Counted from the first letter of the stretch, positions 9,085 to 18,275 are shown. The stretch is 64,000 bases of DNA from Bradyrhizobium sp. SK17 (GCF_002831585.1 NZ_CP025113.1:7331001-7395000); one strand, 5' to 3'. Notes: generated by a model from the sequence alone, not told the origin. Translations and numbers: made by a program.

Positions 9085-9304
9085 CGGCGCGCAATTCGTG
9101 GCCCAGACCGGCATCGGTCAAAAGCTGGCGGGCCTCGAGGTTGTCGTCCTCATGCACCAGGATCCGCCGCGGCAACACGCCGAGCGAGCCCTCGATGATG
9201 CTCATGTTCTGGTCCAGCACCAGATGATGGATGTTAGCGCTGTCGAGCAACGCCCCGATGGCGGAGACCAGCACCACGTCATTGGTCCGTACCAATTCCC
9301 ACAA
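9077..9304 (-). CDS. DUF2007 family protein (signal-transducing PII-like fold)
   Basis: A 75-residue protein with the DUF2007 pattern: VRTNDVVLVSAIGALLDSAN, then a variable VLDQNMS, then LPRRILVHEDDNLEARQLL. The start is TTG at 9304; no upstream ATG fits, and an AGGAGAG ribosome site lies at the correct distance. It is coupled by overlap with the methyltransferase gene. The family is often annotated as a putative prokaryotic signal-transducing protein; its function is unknown. Confidence 0.85.
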   Translation of the reverse strand: MWELVRTNDVVLVSAIGALLDSANIHHLVLDQNMSIIEGSLGVLPRRILVHEDDNLEARQLLTDAGLGHELRADD

Positions 9305-9439
9305 AATACGCTCTCCTGTCGGCCCGGCTGTGCGGCCAATGCGTCACATGTCAACAACTTCGTGGCCTTGCCGCTGCCCCGCGCAGTTTCTATTGTTATA
9401 GCTGAGCATAGTGCGTATTCGGCAAAATTGGAGACCAGC

Positions 9440-10450
9440 GTGGCGGTTATTGTACCCTTCGAAAGCCCGTCAAATGCTTCGATCGACGGGCTGGTGGGAC
9501 TTGTCGCCGCCGACATGGAGCGCGTCAACGCGACGATCCTGTCGCGGACCGGCTCCGAAGTCACCATGATCCCCGAGGTCGCCAATCATCTGATCTCCTC
9601 GGGCGGCAAGCGGCTGCGCCCGATGCTGACCCTGGCGATGGCCCAGCTCTCGGAATACTCCGGCGACGGCCATATCAAGCTCGCCGCCGCGGTCGAGTTC
9701 ATGCACACCGCGACCCTGCTGCACGATGACGTGGTCGACGAGAGCGAGCTGCGCCGCGGCAAATTGTCCGCGCGGATGCTGTGGGGCAACGAGGCCAGCG
9801 TGCTGGTCGGCGACTTCCTGCTCGGCCAGGCGTTCCGGATGATGGTCGAGGTCGGCTCGCTGCGCGCGCTCGATATTCTCTCCGCGGCTGCCGCCACCAT
9901 CGCCGAGGGCGAGGTGATGCAGCTGGCTGCCGCCAAGAACACCGCGACCACCGAGGACGAATATCTCGCCGTGATCCGCGGCAAGACCGCCGAGCTGTTT
10001 GCCGCCGCCTGCGAGGTCGGCCCCGTCATCGCCAACCGGCCCAAGGCCGAGCAGACCGCCTGCCGCTCGGTCGGCATGAATCTCGGCATCGCCTTCCAGC
10101 TCGTCGACGACGTGCTCGACTATGGCGGCAAATCCGCAAAGCTCGGCAAGAACGTCGGCGACGATTTCCGCGAGGGCAAGATCACGCTTCCGGTGGTGCT
10201 CGCCTTCCGCCGCGGCAACGACACCGAGCGCAAGTTCTGGATCCGCGCGCTGGAGCGCGGCGAGATCGGATCGGACGACCTCGACCACGCGATCGGGCTG
10301 ATGACCAAGCACCGCGCCCTCGAGGACACGATCAGCCGCGCCCATCACTATGGCGCAATGGCCGTCGACGCACTGGCGCTGTTCCCGCCCTCGCCGATGA
10401 AGACCGCGCTGGAAGAAGTCGTCGCGTTCTGCCTCGCGCGCACGCACTGA
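9440..10450 (+). CDS. Long-chain polyprenyl diphosphate synthase
   Basis: A trans-isoprenyl diphosphate synthase of the IspB/DdsA type. It builds the isoprenoid side chain of ubiquinone (C50 expected in an alphaproteobacterium). Both Asp-rich motifs are present: LLHDDVVDESELRRG (FARM) and LVDDVLDYGGK (SARM), plus GGKRLRPML at the N-terminus. The start is GTG at 9440 with GGAG 7 bp upstream, giving 336 residues; the frame is open much further upstream without protein-like content. It is transcribed divergently from DUF2007. Confidence 0.93.
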   Translation: MAVIVPFESPSNASIDGLVGLVAADMERVNATILSRTGSEVTMIPEVANHLISSGGKRLRPMLTLAMAQLSEYSGDGHIKLAAAVEFMHTATLLHDDVVDESELRRGKLSARMLWGNEASVLVGDFLLGQAFRMMVEVGSLRALDILSAAAATIAEGEVMQLAAAKNTATTEDEYLAVIRGKTAELFAAACEVGPVIANRPKAEQTACRSVGMNLGIAFQLVDDVLDYGGKSAKLGKNVGDDFREGKITLPVVLAFRRGNDTERKFWIRALERGEIGSDDLDHAIGLMTKHRALEDTISRAHHYGAMAVDALALFPPSPMKTALEEVVAFCLARTH

Positions 10451-10484
10451 GCTAGCAAGGCAAGTTCACGACCGCACAAACGGT

Positions 10485-10606
10485 GTCGTCCCGGCGAAGG
10501 CCGGGACCCATACGCCGCGGCGGGAGTTGGAGACGGGACTCGTCGTCCCGACGTCGCATCACAAGCCGCATCGGTGGTTATGGGTCCCGGCCTTCGCCGG
10601 GACGAC
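10485..10606. repeat. Palindromic intergenic repeat, GTCGTCCCGGCGAAGGCCGG family
   Basis: GTCGTCCCGGCGAAGGCCGG with GACCCATA on the left is matched by TATGGGTC and CCGGCCTTCGCCGGGACGAC on the right. The arms are near-perfect inverted repeats of about 29 bp around a ~65-bp variable middle. This is a common Bradyrhizobiaceae intergenic element type and sits between two convergent genes. Confidence 0.9.
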
Positions 10607-10648
10607 ATCGAGCTTTGCGACAGAGCCTTCATACCATCGTTCGTCGCG

Positions 10649-11488
10649 CTACTCCCTCACCGGCACCCAGATCTCCAACCCGCCATTGCCGGTCGACGCA
10701 TCGAACCTCTCGTCGTAGCGCTCGAAGTTCGGCGCGTCGGCAACCTTCATGCCGGATTGCGGCAGCCAGCGATTCCAGATCGTGTTGTGGGTGCGTCGGA
10801 TAGTCGAGATGTGCTCTGAGTGGGTGAACACCACGTAGTTCTGCGCCGGGATCCGGACCCGCGCGAACTCGCGCGGCAGGTCGGAGAAATCGGCGACCTC
10901 GACGCCCGCGATGTAGTCGAAATTGCCGGCATCATCGCCGTTGCAGCACACGCCATAGGCACCATTGCCGACCTGGCGAGGAATATGCGCGCATTGCTGG
11001 TGGAAGCTACTCCACTGGTTCGGAATGCCGGCCGTGCTGTCATTGGTGTGGTTGTAGCGCTCGCCGATGCCGGCGACGAGGAACGCCTTGCCGGTCGCCA
11101 TCCGCGGCGGGTCGATGTGATCGAGGGCCGTCGAGATCATGGAGATCGGCTCCTGGAGCTTGAGCTTGGTCAGGCAGGTCGTCGCGCGCACCGTCTCCGG
11201 CGTGACGCCGAAATGGTCACGGAACGCGCGGGTGAACGCTTCGTGGGAGCCGTAGTCCGCGTCGAGCGCCAGCGTGAGGATGTCGGGCGCGCCGGCCGCG
11301 AGCTCGCGCGCGGCCTCGCTGAGCCGGCGCGCCCGCACGTAGCGCATCACCGAGAACCCGGTCGCCTCCGCGAACGCCCGCACCAGATGGAAGCGCGACA
11401 CCCCGGCGACGGCCGCGATGTCGTCGAGCGTCAGCGACCTGCCGAGATGGCCTTCGATGTACCAGAGTGCTTTCTGGGCTGGGTTCAT
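10649..11488 (-). CDS. AraC family regulator with GyrI-like effector domain
   Basis: A 279-residue regulator. Residues 1-110 are the AraC double helix-turn-helix (IEGHLGRSLTLDDIAAVAGV and VSRFHLVRAFAEATG, then DYGSHEAFTRAFRDHFGVTP). Residues ~117-279 are a GyrI-like/effector-binding domain (RVRIPAQNYVVFTHSEHIS, WLPQSGMKV, LEIWVPVRE), as in Rob and SbmC-type proteins that sense small toxic molecules. The N-terminal DNA-binding order is that of the Rob group. Targets are not evident from neighbours. Confidence 0.9.
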   Translation of the reverse strand: MNPAQKALWYIEGHLGRSLTLDDIAAVAGVSRFHLVRAFAEATGFSVMRYVRARRLSEAARELAAGAPDILTLALDADYGSHEAFTRAFRDHFGVTPETVRATTCLTKLKLQEPISMISTALDHIDPPRMATGKAFLVAGIGERYNHTNDSTAGIPNQWSSFHQQCAHIPRQVGNGAYGVCCNGDDAGNFDYIAGVEVADFSDLPREFARVRIPAQNYVVFTHSEHISTIRRTHNTIWNRWLPQSGMKVADAPNFERYDERFDASTGNGGLEIWVPVRE

Positions 11489-11729
11489 GGACGACGGCTT
11501 TCCTGCAAGTCTCGGGCATCATGCTCGGCCGCCGCGCGTGGCGTTTGACAATCCTTGCTGCGCAGCGGCGAAACCGTGATTTCGTTCCGCGGAAATTTAT
11601 CCCAAAGGCGTTGCTGGCAACACCGTTGCAATCGTGCATACTCGCTGACGCATCGATCCGACGGCTCATCAAGCTGCCCGAAAATCAAGACTGCACGAGC
11701 CGCCGGCCAGCATGTCAGGGAGGACAATG

Positions 11730-12968
11730 ATGCATCACCGACTGGTTAGCTATGCCAACTGTCTCAAGTCTGCGGCGCTCGCGGGGCTCTTGACCATCGC
11801 GGTCGCAAGCGCGGCCAACGCACAGAAGAAGTACGACCCGGGCGCGACCGACACCGAGATCAAGGTCGGCAACATCATGCCCTATTCGGGGCCGGCGTCA
11901 GCCTATGCCACGATCGGCAAGACCGAAGCGGCCTATTTCAACAAGCTCAACAGCGAAGGCGGCATCAACGGCCGCAAGGTCAACTTCATCTCCTACGATG
12001 ACGCCTACAGCCCGCCGAAGATGGTCGAGCAGGCCCGCAAGCTGGTCGAGAGCGACGAGGTGCTGCTGATCTTCAATCCGCTGGGCACGCCGGGCAATAC
12101 CGCGATCCAGAAATACATGAACGCCAAGAAGGTGCCGCAGCTGTTCGTCTCGACCGGCGCCGCCAAGTGGAACGACCCGAAGAACTTCCCGTGGACCATG
12201 GGCTGGCAGCCGAGCTACCAGGTCGAGGCCCGCATCTATGCCAAATACATTCTGCAGAATTATCCCGGCAAGACCATCGGCGTGCTCTATCAGAACGACG
12301 ATTTCGGCAAGGACTACCTGAACGGCCTGCATGACGGGCTTGGCGATCAGGCCAAGAAACTGATCATCGTCGAATCCTCCTACGAGACCTCGTCGCCGAC
12401 GGTGGATTCGCAGATCGTGCAGATCAAGGGCGCCAATCCCGACATCTTCGTCAACATCGCAACGCCGAAATTCGCGGCGCAGGCGATCAAGAAGGCCGCC
12501 GAGTTGGACTGGCACCCGGTGCAATTCCTCACCAACGTCTCGGTCTCGATCGGCGGCGTGATGAAGCCGGCCGGCTATGAGGCGAGCCAGGGCATCCTGT
12601 CGACCCAGTATCTGAAGGACCCCGCCGATCACGAGTGGAAGAACGATCCGGCCATGAACGAATGGCGCGCCTTCATGACCAAGTGGTATCCCGAGGGCGA
12701 CCAGAACGACGCCTCGACCGTGTTCGGTTACGGCGTCGCCAAGGGGCTGGAGCAGGTGTTGCGGCAATGCGGCGACAACCTCACCCGCGAGAACCTGATG
12801 AAGCAGGCGGCCAGCCTCAACTTCGAGATCGGCATCTATCTGCCCGGCACCAAGATCAGGACCGGGCCGGACGATTATGCACCGATCGAGCAGTTGCAGA
12901 TGATGCGCTTCAAGGGCGAGAGCTGGGAGCGGTTCGGCCCGATCATGAGCGGCGAGAAGAACAGCTAG
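11730..12968 (+). CDS. ABC transporter substrate-binding protein, LivK type (orphan)
   Basis: A periplasmic type I binding protein (Peripla_BP_6) of about 412 residues with a signal peptide (hydrophobic AALAGLLTIAVAS, cleavage near SAANAQ). Characteristic segments are IKVGNIMPYSGPASAYATIG, LNSEGGINGRKVNFISYDDAY, and KTIGVLYQNDDFGKDYLNG. The family binds branched-chain amino acids, aromatic acids, amides or ureas; the ligand cannot be read. GGGAGG lies ~7 bp before the ATG at 11730; ATGs at 11712 and 11727 are alternatives. No permease or ATPase gene is adjacent. It is clearly paralogous to the gene at 61089-62285. An enolase-superfamily gene follows. Confidence 0.92.
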   Translation: MHHRLVSYANCLKSAALAGLLTIAVASAANAQKKYDPGATDTEIKVGNIMPYSGPASAYATIGKTEAAYFNKLNSEGGINGRKVNFISYDDAYSPPKMVEQARKLVESDEVLLIFNPLGTPGNTAIQKYMNAKKVPQLFVSTGAAKWNDPKNFPWTMGWQPSYQVEARIYAKYILQNYPGKTIGVLYQNDDFGKDYLNGLHDGLGDQAKKLIIVESSYETSSPTVDSQIVQIKGANPDIFVNIATPKFAAQAIKKAAELDWHPVQFLTNVSVSIGGVMKPAGYEASQGILSTQYLKDPADHEWKNDPAMNEWRAFMTKWYPEGDQNDASTVFGYGVAKGLEQVLRQCGDNLTRENLMKQAASLNFEIGIYLPGTKIRTGPDDYAPIEQLQMMRFKGESWERFGPIMSGEKNS

Positions 12969-12990
12969 GGCGCAGCTCCACAACTCGAGG

Positions 12991-13028
12991 CTTCATGATG
13001 CCCGGCCTTGCGCCGGGCATCCACGTCT
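12991..13028. repeat. Half copy of the CGTCATGCCCGGG palindromic repeat
   Basis: TCATGATGCCCGGCC then GCGCCGGGCATCCACGTCTT matches the left half of the repeats at 31326 and 59114. The right half is missing, so this is a truncated copy. Confidence 0.65.
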
Positions 13029-13062
13029 TCGACACGATTCGCGCGCAAGCTATTCCACTGGC

Positions 13063-13102
13063 AAGACTTGGGACAGCAAGACTTGGGACAGCATGGGACA
13101 GC
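13063..13102. repeat. Short tandem repeat, 15-bp unit
   Basis: The unit AAGACTTGGGACAGC occurs twice head to tail (13063-13092), then a 10-bp partial unit ATGGGACAGC. It lies between the LivK-type gene and the enolase-superfamily gene. Confidence 0.8.
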
Positions 13103-13202
13103 ATGCCTTGCAGGAGCCCGGACGGAAGCGATGGCGGACCCAGGCTGAAGTGTCCGGCCAGCACGACTCCAGGCACATCCTGCGACTGGAAGGACAACAA
13201 CA

Positions 13203-14306
13203 ATGAAAATCACCGACGTCCGCGCCCACCACATCCGCATTCCCTACGACGCGGGACCAGCGAGCTTCCGCCAGGGCGCTTCCGCGATCTCCGCGCTCGA
13301 CATGGTGCTGGTCGAGGTGTCGACCGACGCCGGCCTGACCGGCTGGGGCGACGCCTTCGCCTATGTCTGCCCGAAGACCAGTTGCATGGCGGTCACCGAG
13401 ATGATCGCGCCGCAGGCACGCGGCCTCGAAGTGCCCGATGCCGCCCGGATTCCCGCCGTGATGGAGCAGATCCAGCGCAATCTGCACCTGTTCGGCCGCT
13501 ACGGCATCACGATGTTCGCGATCTCGGCGCTCGACATCGCGCTGTGGGATCTCGCCGGCAAGGTGAAGGGCGAGCCGCTGCATCAACTGATCGGCGGCGC
13601 CAGGCGCAGCACGATCCCGGCCTATGCGAGCCTGATGCGGATCGGCAATTCCGCGCATATCGCCGCCGAATGCAAGAAGGCGATCAAGCTTGGCTATGCC
13701 GCGATCAAGCTGCACGAGACCACCGTGCCCGCGGTATCAGCCGCGCGCGAGGCGATCGGCCCCAACGTGCCGCTGATGGTCGACATGAACTGCCCGCTGG
13801 ATGGGCCGGCGGCGATCCAGTTCGCCCGCGACTGCAAGCAGGCCGCGCCGATGTTCCTGGAGGAGCCGGTCTGGCCGCCGGAGGATTTCGCCACGCTCGC
13901 GGAGGTGCGACGAGAAGGCCGGCTCGATATCGCGGCCGGCGAGAACGCCTGCACCGTGCATCAATTCCGCCAGATGATGACCGCCGGCGCGGTCAGTCAC
14001 GCGCAGCCGTCGGTGATCAAGGTCGGCGGCGTCACCGAATTCCTGCGGGTGGCCGTGCTCGCCGACGAGTTCGGCGTCCAGGTGATTCCGCACTCGCCCT
14101 ATTTCGGGCCGGGCTTCCTCGCCACCCTGCATCTGATGGCGATCCGCGACGAGGGGCTGATCGAGGTGTTCTTCATGAAGCGCCCTGCCTGCCTGTGGGG
14201 CGATCGCATCGCTGTCGACGCCCATGGCCATGTCGCCGTGCCGCAAGGCCCCGGCCTCGGCTACGAGCCGGATCGCGACGTGATGGAGACGTACCGGGTG
14301 GCGTAG
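13203..14306 (+). CDS. Mandelate racemase/muconate lactonizing enzyme family protein
   Basis: A 367-residue enolase-superfamily enzyme that would abstract a proton alpha to a carboxylate. Candidate active-site residues are Lys169 in AAIKLHE (a K-x-H rather than K-x-K motif), metal ligands Asp194 (VDMN), Glu221 (LEEPVW) and Glu247 (AGENA), and Lys273 (QPSVIKVGG) on the opposite face. A base on each face, as in muconate-lactonizing and epimerase subgroups, fits better than the MR His-Asp dyad. The substrate is unknown. It lies 234 bp downstream of an orphan solute-binding protein that could supply the substrate. Confidence 0.88.
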   Translation: MKITDVRAHHIRIPYDAGPASFRQGASAISALDMVLVEVSTDAGLTGWGDAFAYVCPKTSCMAVTEMIAPQARGLEVPDAARIPAVMEQIQRNLHLFGRYGITMFAISALDIALWDLAGKVKGEPLHQLIGGARRSTIPAYASLMRIGNSAHIAAECKKAIKLGYAAIKLHETTVPAVSAAREAIGPNVPLMVDMNCPLDGPAAIQFARDCKQAAPMFLEEPVWPPEDFATLAEVRREGRLDIAAGENACTVHQFRQMMTAGAVSHAQPSVIKVGGVTEFLRVAVLADEFGVQVIPHSPYFGPGFLATLHLMAIRDEGLIEVFFMKRPACLWGDRIAVDAHGHVAVPQGPGLGYEPDRDVMETYRVA

Positions 14307-14312
14307 AACGAA

Positions 14313-14334
14313 TCCTTCGCTCCTCGCAATGACG
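14313..14334. repeat. Fragment of the GCGAGGAGCGAAGC repeat family
   Basis: CTTCGCTCCTCGCAATGACGG is identical in type to the right end of the repeats at 18276, 27072 and 34314. Only the right arm is present. Confidence 0.55.
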
Positions 14335-14339
14335 GTGCG

Positions 14340-14711
14340 CTACTTCGTCCCATCCTTCGCGGCAGGCGCGGCATCCTTTGCCGGCGCCGCGTCGGCTTTC
14401 TTCTTCAGGTCCTCGGTCAGCTTGACCTGCGCGGCCTGCAAGTCGGTGACGAGCTTCTGCAAGCCCGAGACCGAAATCTTCAAGCTCTCGATCTGCCGGT
14501 TGGCGGCGTCGAGCTTCTGCTGGTGATCTGTCGTCAGCTTGGTGATGGTCTTCTGCAAGAAATCGACATTGCTCTGCAAGCAACTCGTGCGCCGCTCCAT
14601 CGTCTTCTCGACGGTGCAGATCTCGATGCCGGGAACGTCCTGCGCATGCGCGGTTCCGACGGCGCCAAGCGCAAGCGGCATGAGCAAGACAAGTGCATAG
14701 CGAGCGATCAT
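14340..14711 (-). CDS. Exported coiled-coil protein of unknown function
   Basis: A 123-residue protein: signal peptide (MIARYALVLLMPLALGAVG, cleavage after AHAQ), then a heptad-rich region (SNVDFLQKTITKLTTDHQ, QIESLKISVSGLQKLVTDL) and an Ala/Lys/Asp-rich tail. Two cysteines (EICTVEK, TSCLQSN) near the mature N-terminus could form a disulfide. The start at 14711 is preferred because GGGG lies 6-7 bp upstream; ATG 14717 and TTG 14723 are possible. Confidence 0.75.
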   Translation of the reverse strand: MIARYALVLLMPLALGAVGTAHAQDVPGIEICTVEKTMERRTSCLQSNVDFLQKTITKLTTDHQQKLDAANRQIESLKISVSGLQKLVTDLQAAQVKLTEDLKKKADAAPAKDAAPAAKDGTK

Positions 14712-14907
14712 CGGCATCCCCAATCAAGCGCGTCATTCACAGATTTGTGCACGCGACGCAGAAAGCAAGGCACACATACCACACTGAAACCGCATTCGAG
14801 CGGTGTGCTTCATTTCATTACGGGGACTACTCGTGGGGACGGGGGCCTTCGGAACTTGTTTGGTTCGACCCCTTTTGGCTCGACCTTGGGCAGTGGAGAC
14901 AGATCGC

Positions 14908-15132
14908 ATGGCTACGCGCGAAAAACGGCTGGCGCAATTCGATGGCAATGGCGAACCTTCGCCGGAACAACGCGTGGAAGTGCTTTGCGAGGATCATAGC
15001 GGAACGTATCAGCTGCCGTTCGCGTGCCGCTTCGTCAACGGCCAGTGGCGGAATGACGCAACCGGCGGCACGCTGGAAGCCAATGTCATCGCGTGGCGCA
15101 TGCCGCGCGAGAAGCAGGCGGGCATCGCCTGA
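14908..15132 (+). CDS. Small conserved hypothetical protein (74 aa)
   Basis: The product begins MATREKRLAQFDGNGEPSPE and continues QRVEVLCEDHSGTYQLPFAC, VNGQWRNDATGGTLEANVIAWR. No motif is recognised; the composition and the R/N/W-rich end look like a genuine soluble protein. GTGGAGAC upstream offers a weak ribosome site. The ATG at 14908 is chosen as the last start before the conserved-looking sequence. Confidence 0.6.
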   Translation: MATREKRLAQFDGNGEPSPEQRVEVLCEDHSGTYQLPFACRFVNGQWRNDATGGTLEANVIAWRMPREKQAGIA

Positions 15133-15278
15133 GCCGGTTAGGCGCACTCAATACTCACGATCCTCGCACGAGCACGTCGCGTTCGTCGCGGGGATCACGG
15201 CGTGTGCTGTTTCAAAACGCGACGCGCACGCCGATCGTCTTAAGATTTGGAACGCGGATGGAACGAACCGCGTCCGAA

Positions 15279-15416
15279 TCACTGATCGAGCGCTGTACTC
15301 CGTTGTTCACGGCTAGATGTGGTCATCAGCCCGGCGCAGCGCACCACATACAGAAGCATGACGATCGGCCGCACCCAGCGGCCGACCACAAAGGTTAATT
15401 CCTCCGCGGACGACAT
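15279..15416 (-). CDS. Possible 45-residue membrane microprotein
   Basis: This short frame reads MSSAEELTFVVGRWVRPIVM then LLYVVRCAGLM and a polar tail. A good ribosome site (AGAGAGGGG, 7 bp spacing) precedes the ATG. Support is only the ribosome site and one hydrophobic stretch. It lies between convergent-strand neighbours in a 314-bp stretch with no other candidate. Confidence 0.3.
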   Translation of the reverse strand: MSSAEELTFVVGRWVRPIVMLLYVVRCAGLMTTSSREQRSTALDQ

Positions 15417-15446
15417 CGCGAGCCCCTCTCTGATTTTCAGTGGCGA

Positions 15447-15881
15447 TCATTCCCATGGGGTGACCGGCGGCACCGTCTCGGTCGCCGGCGGCACATCGAC
15501 GGTCTTGAAATCGGCGGGGCTGACGATCTCGAGATATTCCATGTCCTTCGAGTAATCGAACAGATAGTGGGTGATGCCGGGACGCTGATGGATGACGTCG
15601 CCGGCCTCGACCAGCGTCTCCTTGTCCTCGTACATGAAGCGGGCCCAGCCCTTGGTCATGATCACGATCTGAAAGTCGCACAGATGCTTGTGCCAACCGG
15701 TGCCGTGCTCGGGCGGCAGATCGGGATTGGCCTTGACCAGATGGCAGATCACCTGCCCGCTGGTGGCATCGGCAATGCCAAGATCGCGATACAGGAAGAA
15801 GTCGCGCAGACCTCCGCCCTTGAACTCGGTGTCACCGGGTTTGACGTGGGAGAATTTGCTGACGACGGCGTGCTGGTTCAT
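15447..15881 (-). CDS. Cupin domain protein
   Basis: A 144-residue single-domain cupin. Motif 1 is HGTGWHKHLCDFQIVIMTKG, with the two His and an acidic/Gln position for metal binding; motif 2 is GDVIHQRPGITHYLFDYS. Many such small cupins are metal-dependent dioxygenases or isomerases; the substrate cannot be inferred. It stands alone, without an obvious operon partner. Confidence 0.85.
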   Translation of the reverse strand: MNQHAVVSKFSHVKPGDTEFKGGGLRDFFLYRDLGIADATSGQVICHLVKANPDLPPEHGTGWHKHLCDFQIVIMTKGWARFMYEDKETLVEAGDVIHQRPGITHYLFDYSKDMEYLEIVSPADFKTVDVPPATETVPPVTPWE

Positions 15882-16201
15882 TTCAAGCCTCCACGGTTCT
15901 CGTGTTCGCGAGATCGCGGCGCGGCTCGGCGTCCAAATTTTCGGCAGCGTCGCATCGTCGCGGTCACAGCTCGAATCTTGCTATGCGAAATCCTTGCCAG
16001 CCCGCTCGCGCCGCGGCGATCGGTCTCGCCGCTCGCGGCCATCGCCGCGGAAGCATCTGGCATGAGGCACGAATTCGCGTTCGGCGCGTGCTGCGCTCGA
16101 TCGTCGCGCGGCGCCGATGCCTGGCGCCGGCGGCACGTCCGTTGAGCATTGCTTGCCCGCAGCTTGAGCCGCCGATGCGGGCTGCTCCTGGCATGCGCTG
16201 C
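15882..16201. other. Gene-free stretch between cupin and GST genes
   Basis: This 320-bp stretch presumably holds the promoter of the cupin gene. Reading frames here on both strands are Arg/Ala-rich shadows with no ribosome site or motif. No repeat or hairpin of note was seen. Confidence 0.5.
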
Positions 16202-16858
16202 CTAATATTCGACCTCGAGCTCCTCGACATCGGCAGGCTCGGCCTTCGCGGCCTCGATCCATTCCTGCATCTCGGGCATCGCCACGATGGTCCTGGCATA
16301 GGCCGCGAGGCCGGGGTCGAGCTTCACGTCATAGGTCATGAAGCGGGTCACGACCGGCGCATACATCGCGTCCGCCATGGTGCGGCGTTCGCCGAACAGG
16401 AACGGCCCGCCGGACTTGGCCAGGCAATCGCGCCAGATGGTGCAGACGCGGTCGATGTCGGCCTGCGCCCGCGACCAGATCTTGAAGCCGGGAAAATGCC
16501 CCTTCAGATTGACCGGCAGCGACGACCGCAGCGTGGTGAAGCCGGAATGGATCTCTCCCGAGATCGAGCGGCAATGCGCGCGCTGGATCCGGTCCTCCGG
16601 CAGCAGTCCGGCGTGCGGCATGATCTCGTTGAGATACTCGCCGATCGCCAGCGTATCCCAGACCGTCGCGCCCTCATGGCGCAGGCAAGGCACCAGGATC
16701 GATGACGACAGCAGCAGCAGTTCGGCCCGCGCCGAGGGATCATCAGGCGCGGTGACCACCTCCTCGAACTCCAGTCCGGCGAATTTCGCCAGCAGCCAGC
16801 CGCGCAGCGACCAGGACGAATAGTTCTTGCTGCTGATGGTGAGTGTTGCTTTCGCCAT
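16202..16858 (-). CDS. Glutathione S-transferase family protein
   Basis: A 218-residue cytosolic GST. The N-terminal thioredoxin-like domain begins LTISSKNYSSWSLRGWLLA, where the Ser in NYSSWS is the likely glutathione-activating residue, followed by VPCLRHEGATVWDTLAIGEYL, the conserved glutathione-site strand and turn. The C-terminal all-alpha domain follows (RAQADIDRVCTIWRDCL, FGERRTMADAMYAPVVTR). The substrate is unknown. It is divergent from the PHB depolymerase gene. Confidence 0.9.
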   Translation of the reverse strand: MAKATLTISSKNYSSWSLRGWLLAKFAGLEFEEVVTAPDDPSARAELLLLSSSILVPCLRHEGATVWDTLAIGEYLNEIMPHAGLLPEDRIQRAHCRSISGEIHSGFTTLRSSLPVNLKGHFPGFKIWSRAQADIDRVCTIWRDCLAKSGGPFLFGERRTMADAMYAPVVTRFMTYDVKLDPGLAAYARTIVAMPEMQEWIEAAKAEPADVEELEVEY

Positions 16859-17031
16859 GTCAGTCCCTCACGCCCGAAACCGTCTCGCTGCCGGACGCCG
16901 CCCGCCGGTCCAACCGCCGCGCACCCCGGAGCCGGTCATTTTCGCAGCAAGCCACGTGCCAATTTGCCGGGCAGTGAGCCGACCTCTGGCCTCGATATTG
17001 CTTGGCAGACCGGGCCACTGGGTGGATGCGT

Positions 17032-18255
17032 ATGATGTCGATGCTGTACCAGGCCTATCAGAACCATATGGACCTCACGGCGCCGTGGCGGACCGGCGCC
17101 GCGGCGGCATTGCGTTATCTCAACCTAGCGCCCCGGGGCGCGTCCGACCGGACGTTCGGCCGGCTCGCCGCCGCGCTCGAGCTGATCTCGCGCTCCACCT
17201 TGACCTACGCCCGACCCGATTACGGCATCGGCAGCGTCACCGTCGGCAACAGGGAATTGCAGGTCACCGAGGAGGTCGCCTATGCGACGCCGTTCGGCTC
17301 GCTGCTGCATTTCAGGAAGGTGGACGGACCGGAGCAGCCGCGGCTGCTGCTGGTGGCGCCGATGTCCGGACATTTCGCGACGTTGCTGCGCGGCACCGTG
17401 AAGACGCTGCTACAGGACCACGACGTCTACATCACCGACTGGCACAATCCACGCGACATCCCGCGCAGCGAGGGCCGCTTCGGGCTCGAGGATTACACCG
17501 ACCATCTGATCGATTTCCTCGGCCAGCTCGGCCCGCGGGCGCACATGGTGGCGATCTGCCAGCCTTCGGTGTCGGCGCTCGCCGCCGCCGCCGTCATGTC
17601 GGAAGACAATCATCCGGCGCGGCCGGCGTCGCTGACCCTGATGGCCGGCCCGATCGACACACGGATCCTGCCGACCAAGGTGAACCAGTTCGCCAAGAGC
17701 AAGCCGATCAAATGGTTCGAGGACAATCTGATCAACTACGTGCCGATGCAGTGCAAGGGCGCGTTGCGCCAGGTCTATCCCGGCTTCGTGCAGCTCACGG
17801 CCTTCGTGTCGATGAACCTGGAGCGTCACATCAAGCAGCACATCGATCTCGCCGACCATCTCGCCAAGGGCGAGACCGACAAGGCCGAGGTGATCAAGAC
17901 CTTCTACGATGAGTATTTCGCCGTGATGGATCTGCCGGCGGAATTCTACATCGAGACGGTGCGCGACGTGTTCCAGGAGCACCTGCTGCCGCAGGGCATG
18001 CTGATGCATCGCGGCCGCCCGGTGAACCCGGCGGCGATCCGGCGCATGGGCCTGATGACGGTGGAGGGCGAGAAGGACGACATCTGCTCGATCGGCCAGA
18101 CGCTCGCCGCCCAGGACCTCTGCACCGGCGTCCGCACCTATCGCAAGGTGCATCACATGCAGGCCGGCGTCGGCCATTACGGCGTGTTCTCCGGCAAGCG
18201 CTGGAACAACGAGATCTACCCGCTGCTGCGCGATTTCGTGCATGTGAATTCGTGA
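17032..18255 (+). CDS. phaZ: Intracellular polyhydroxyalkanoate depolymerase
   Basis: PhaZ mobilises stored polyhydroxybutyrate granules in the cytosol. The product of about 407 residues starts MMSMLYQAYQNHMDL, close to rhizobial and Ralstonia PhaZ1. The nucleophile position is Cys176 in MVAICQPSVSAL, the Cys-containing lipase-box-like motif of the intracellular family; the Asp is probably in EGEKDDI and the His in VGHYGVFSG. The start at 17032 has GGGTGG about 7 bp upstream; ATG 17026 and 17035 are alternatives. Confidence 0.93.
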   Translation: MMSMLYQAYQNHMDLTAPWRTGAAAALRYLNLAPRGASDRTFGRLAAALELISRSTLTYARPDYGIGSVTVGNRELQVTEEVAYATPFGSLLHFRKVDGPEQPRLLLVAPMSGHFATLLRGTVKTLLQDHDVYITDWHNPRDIPRSEGRFGLEDYTDHLIDFLGQLGPRAHMVAICQPSVSALAAAAVMSEDNHPARPASLTLMAGPIDTRILPTKVNQFAKSKPIKWFEDNLINYVPMQCKGALRQVYPGFVQLTAFVSMNLERHIKQHIDLADHLAKGETDKAEVIKTFYDEYFAVMDLPAEFYIETVRDVFQEHLLPQGMLMHRGRPVNPAAIRRMGLMTVEGEKDDICSIGQTLAAQDLCTGVRTYRKVHHMQAGVGHYGVFSGKRWNNEIYPLLRDFVHVNS

Positions 18256-18275
18256 GGGTGCGGACGCTCCCTCCC

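Noticed and set aside
12635..14332. 565-codon plus-strand frame across the LivK and enolase-superfamily genes
   Set aside because: Out of frame with both recognised proteins, spans their intergenic repeat, and has no motif.
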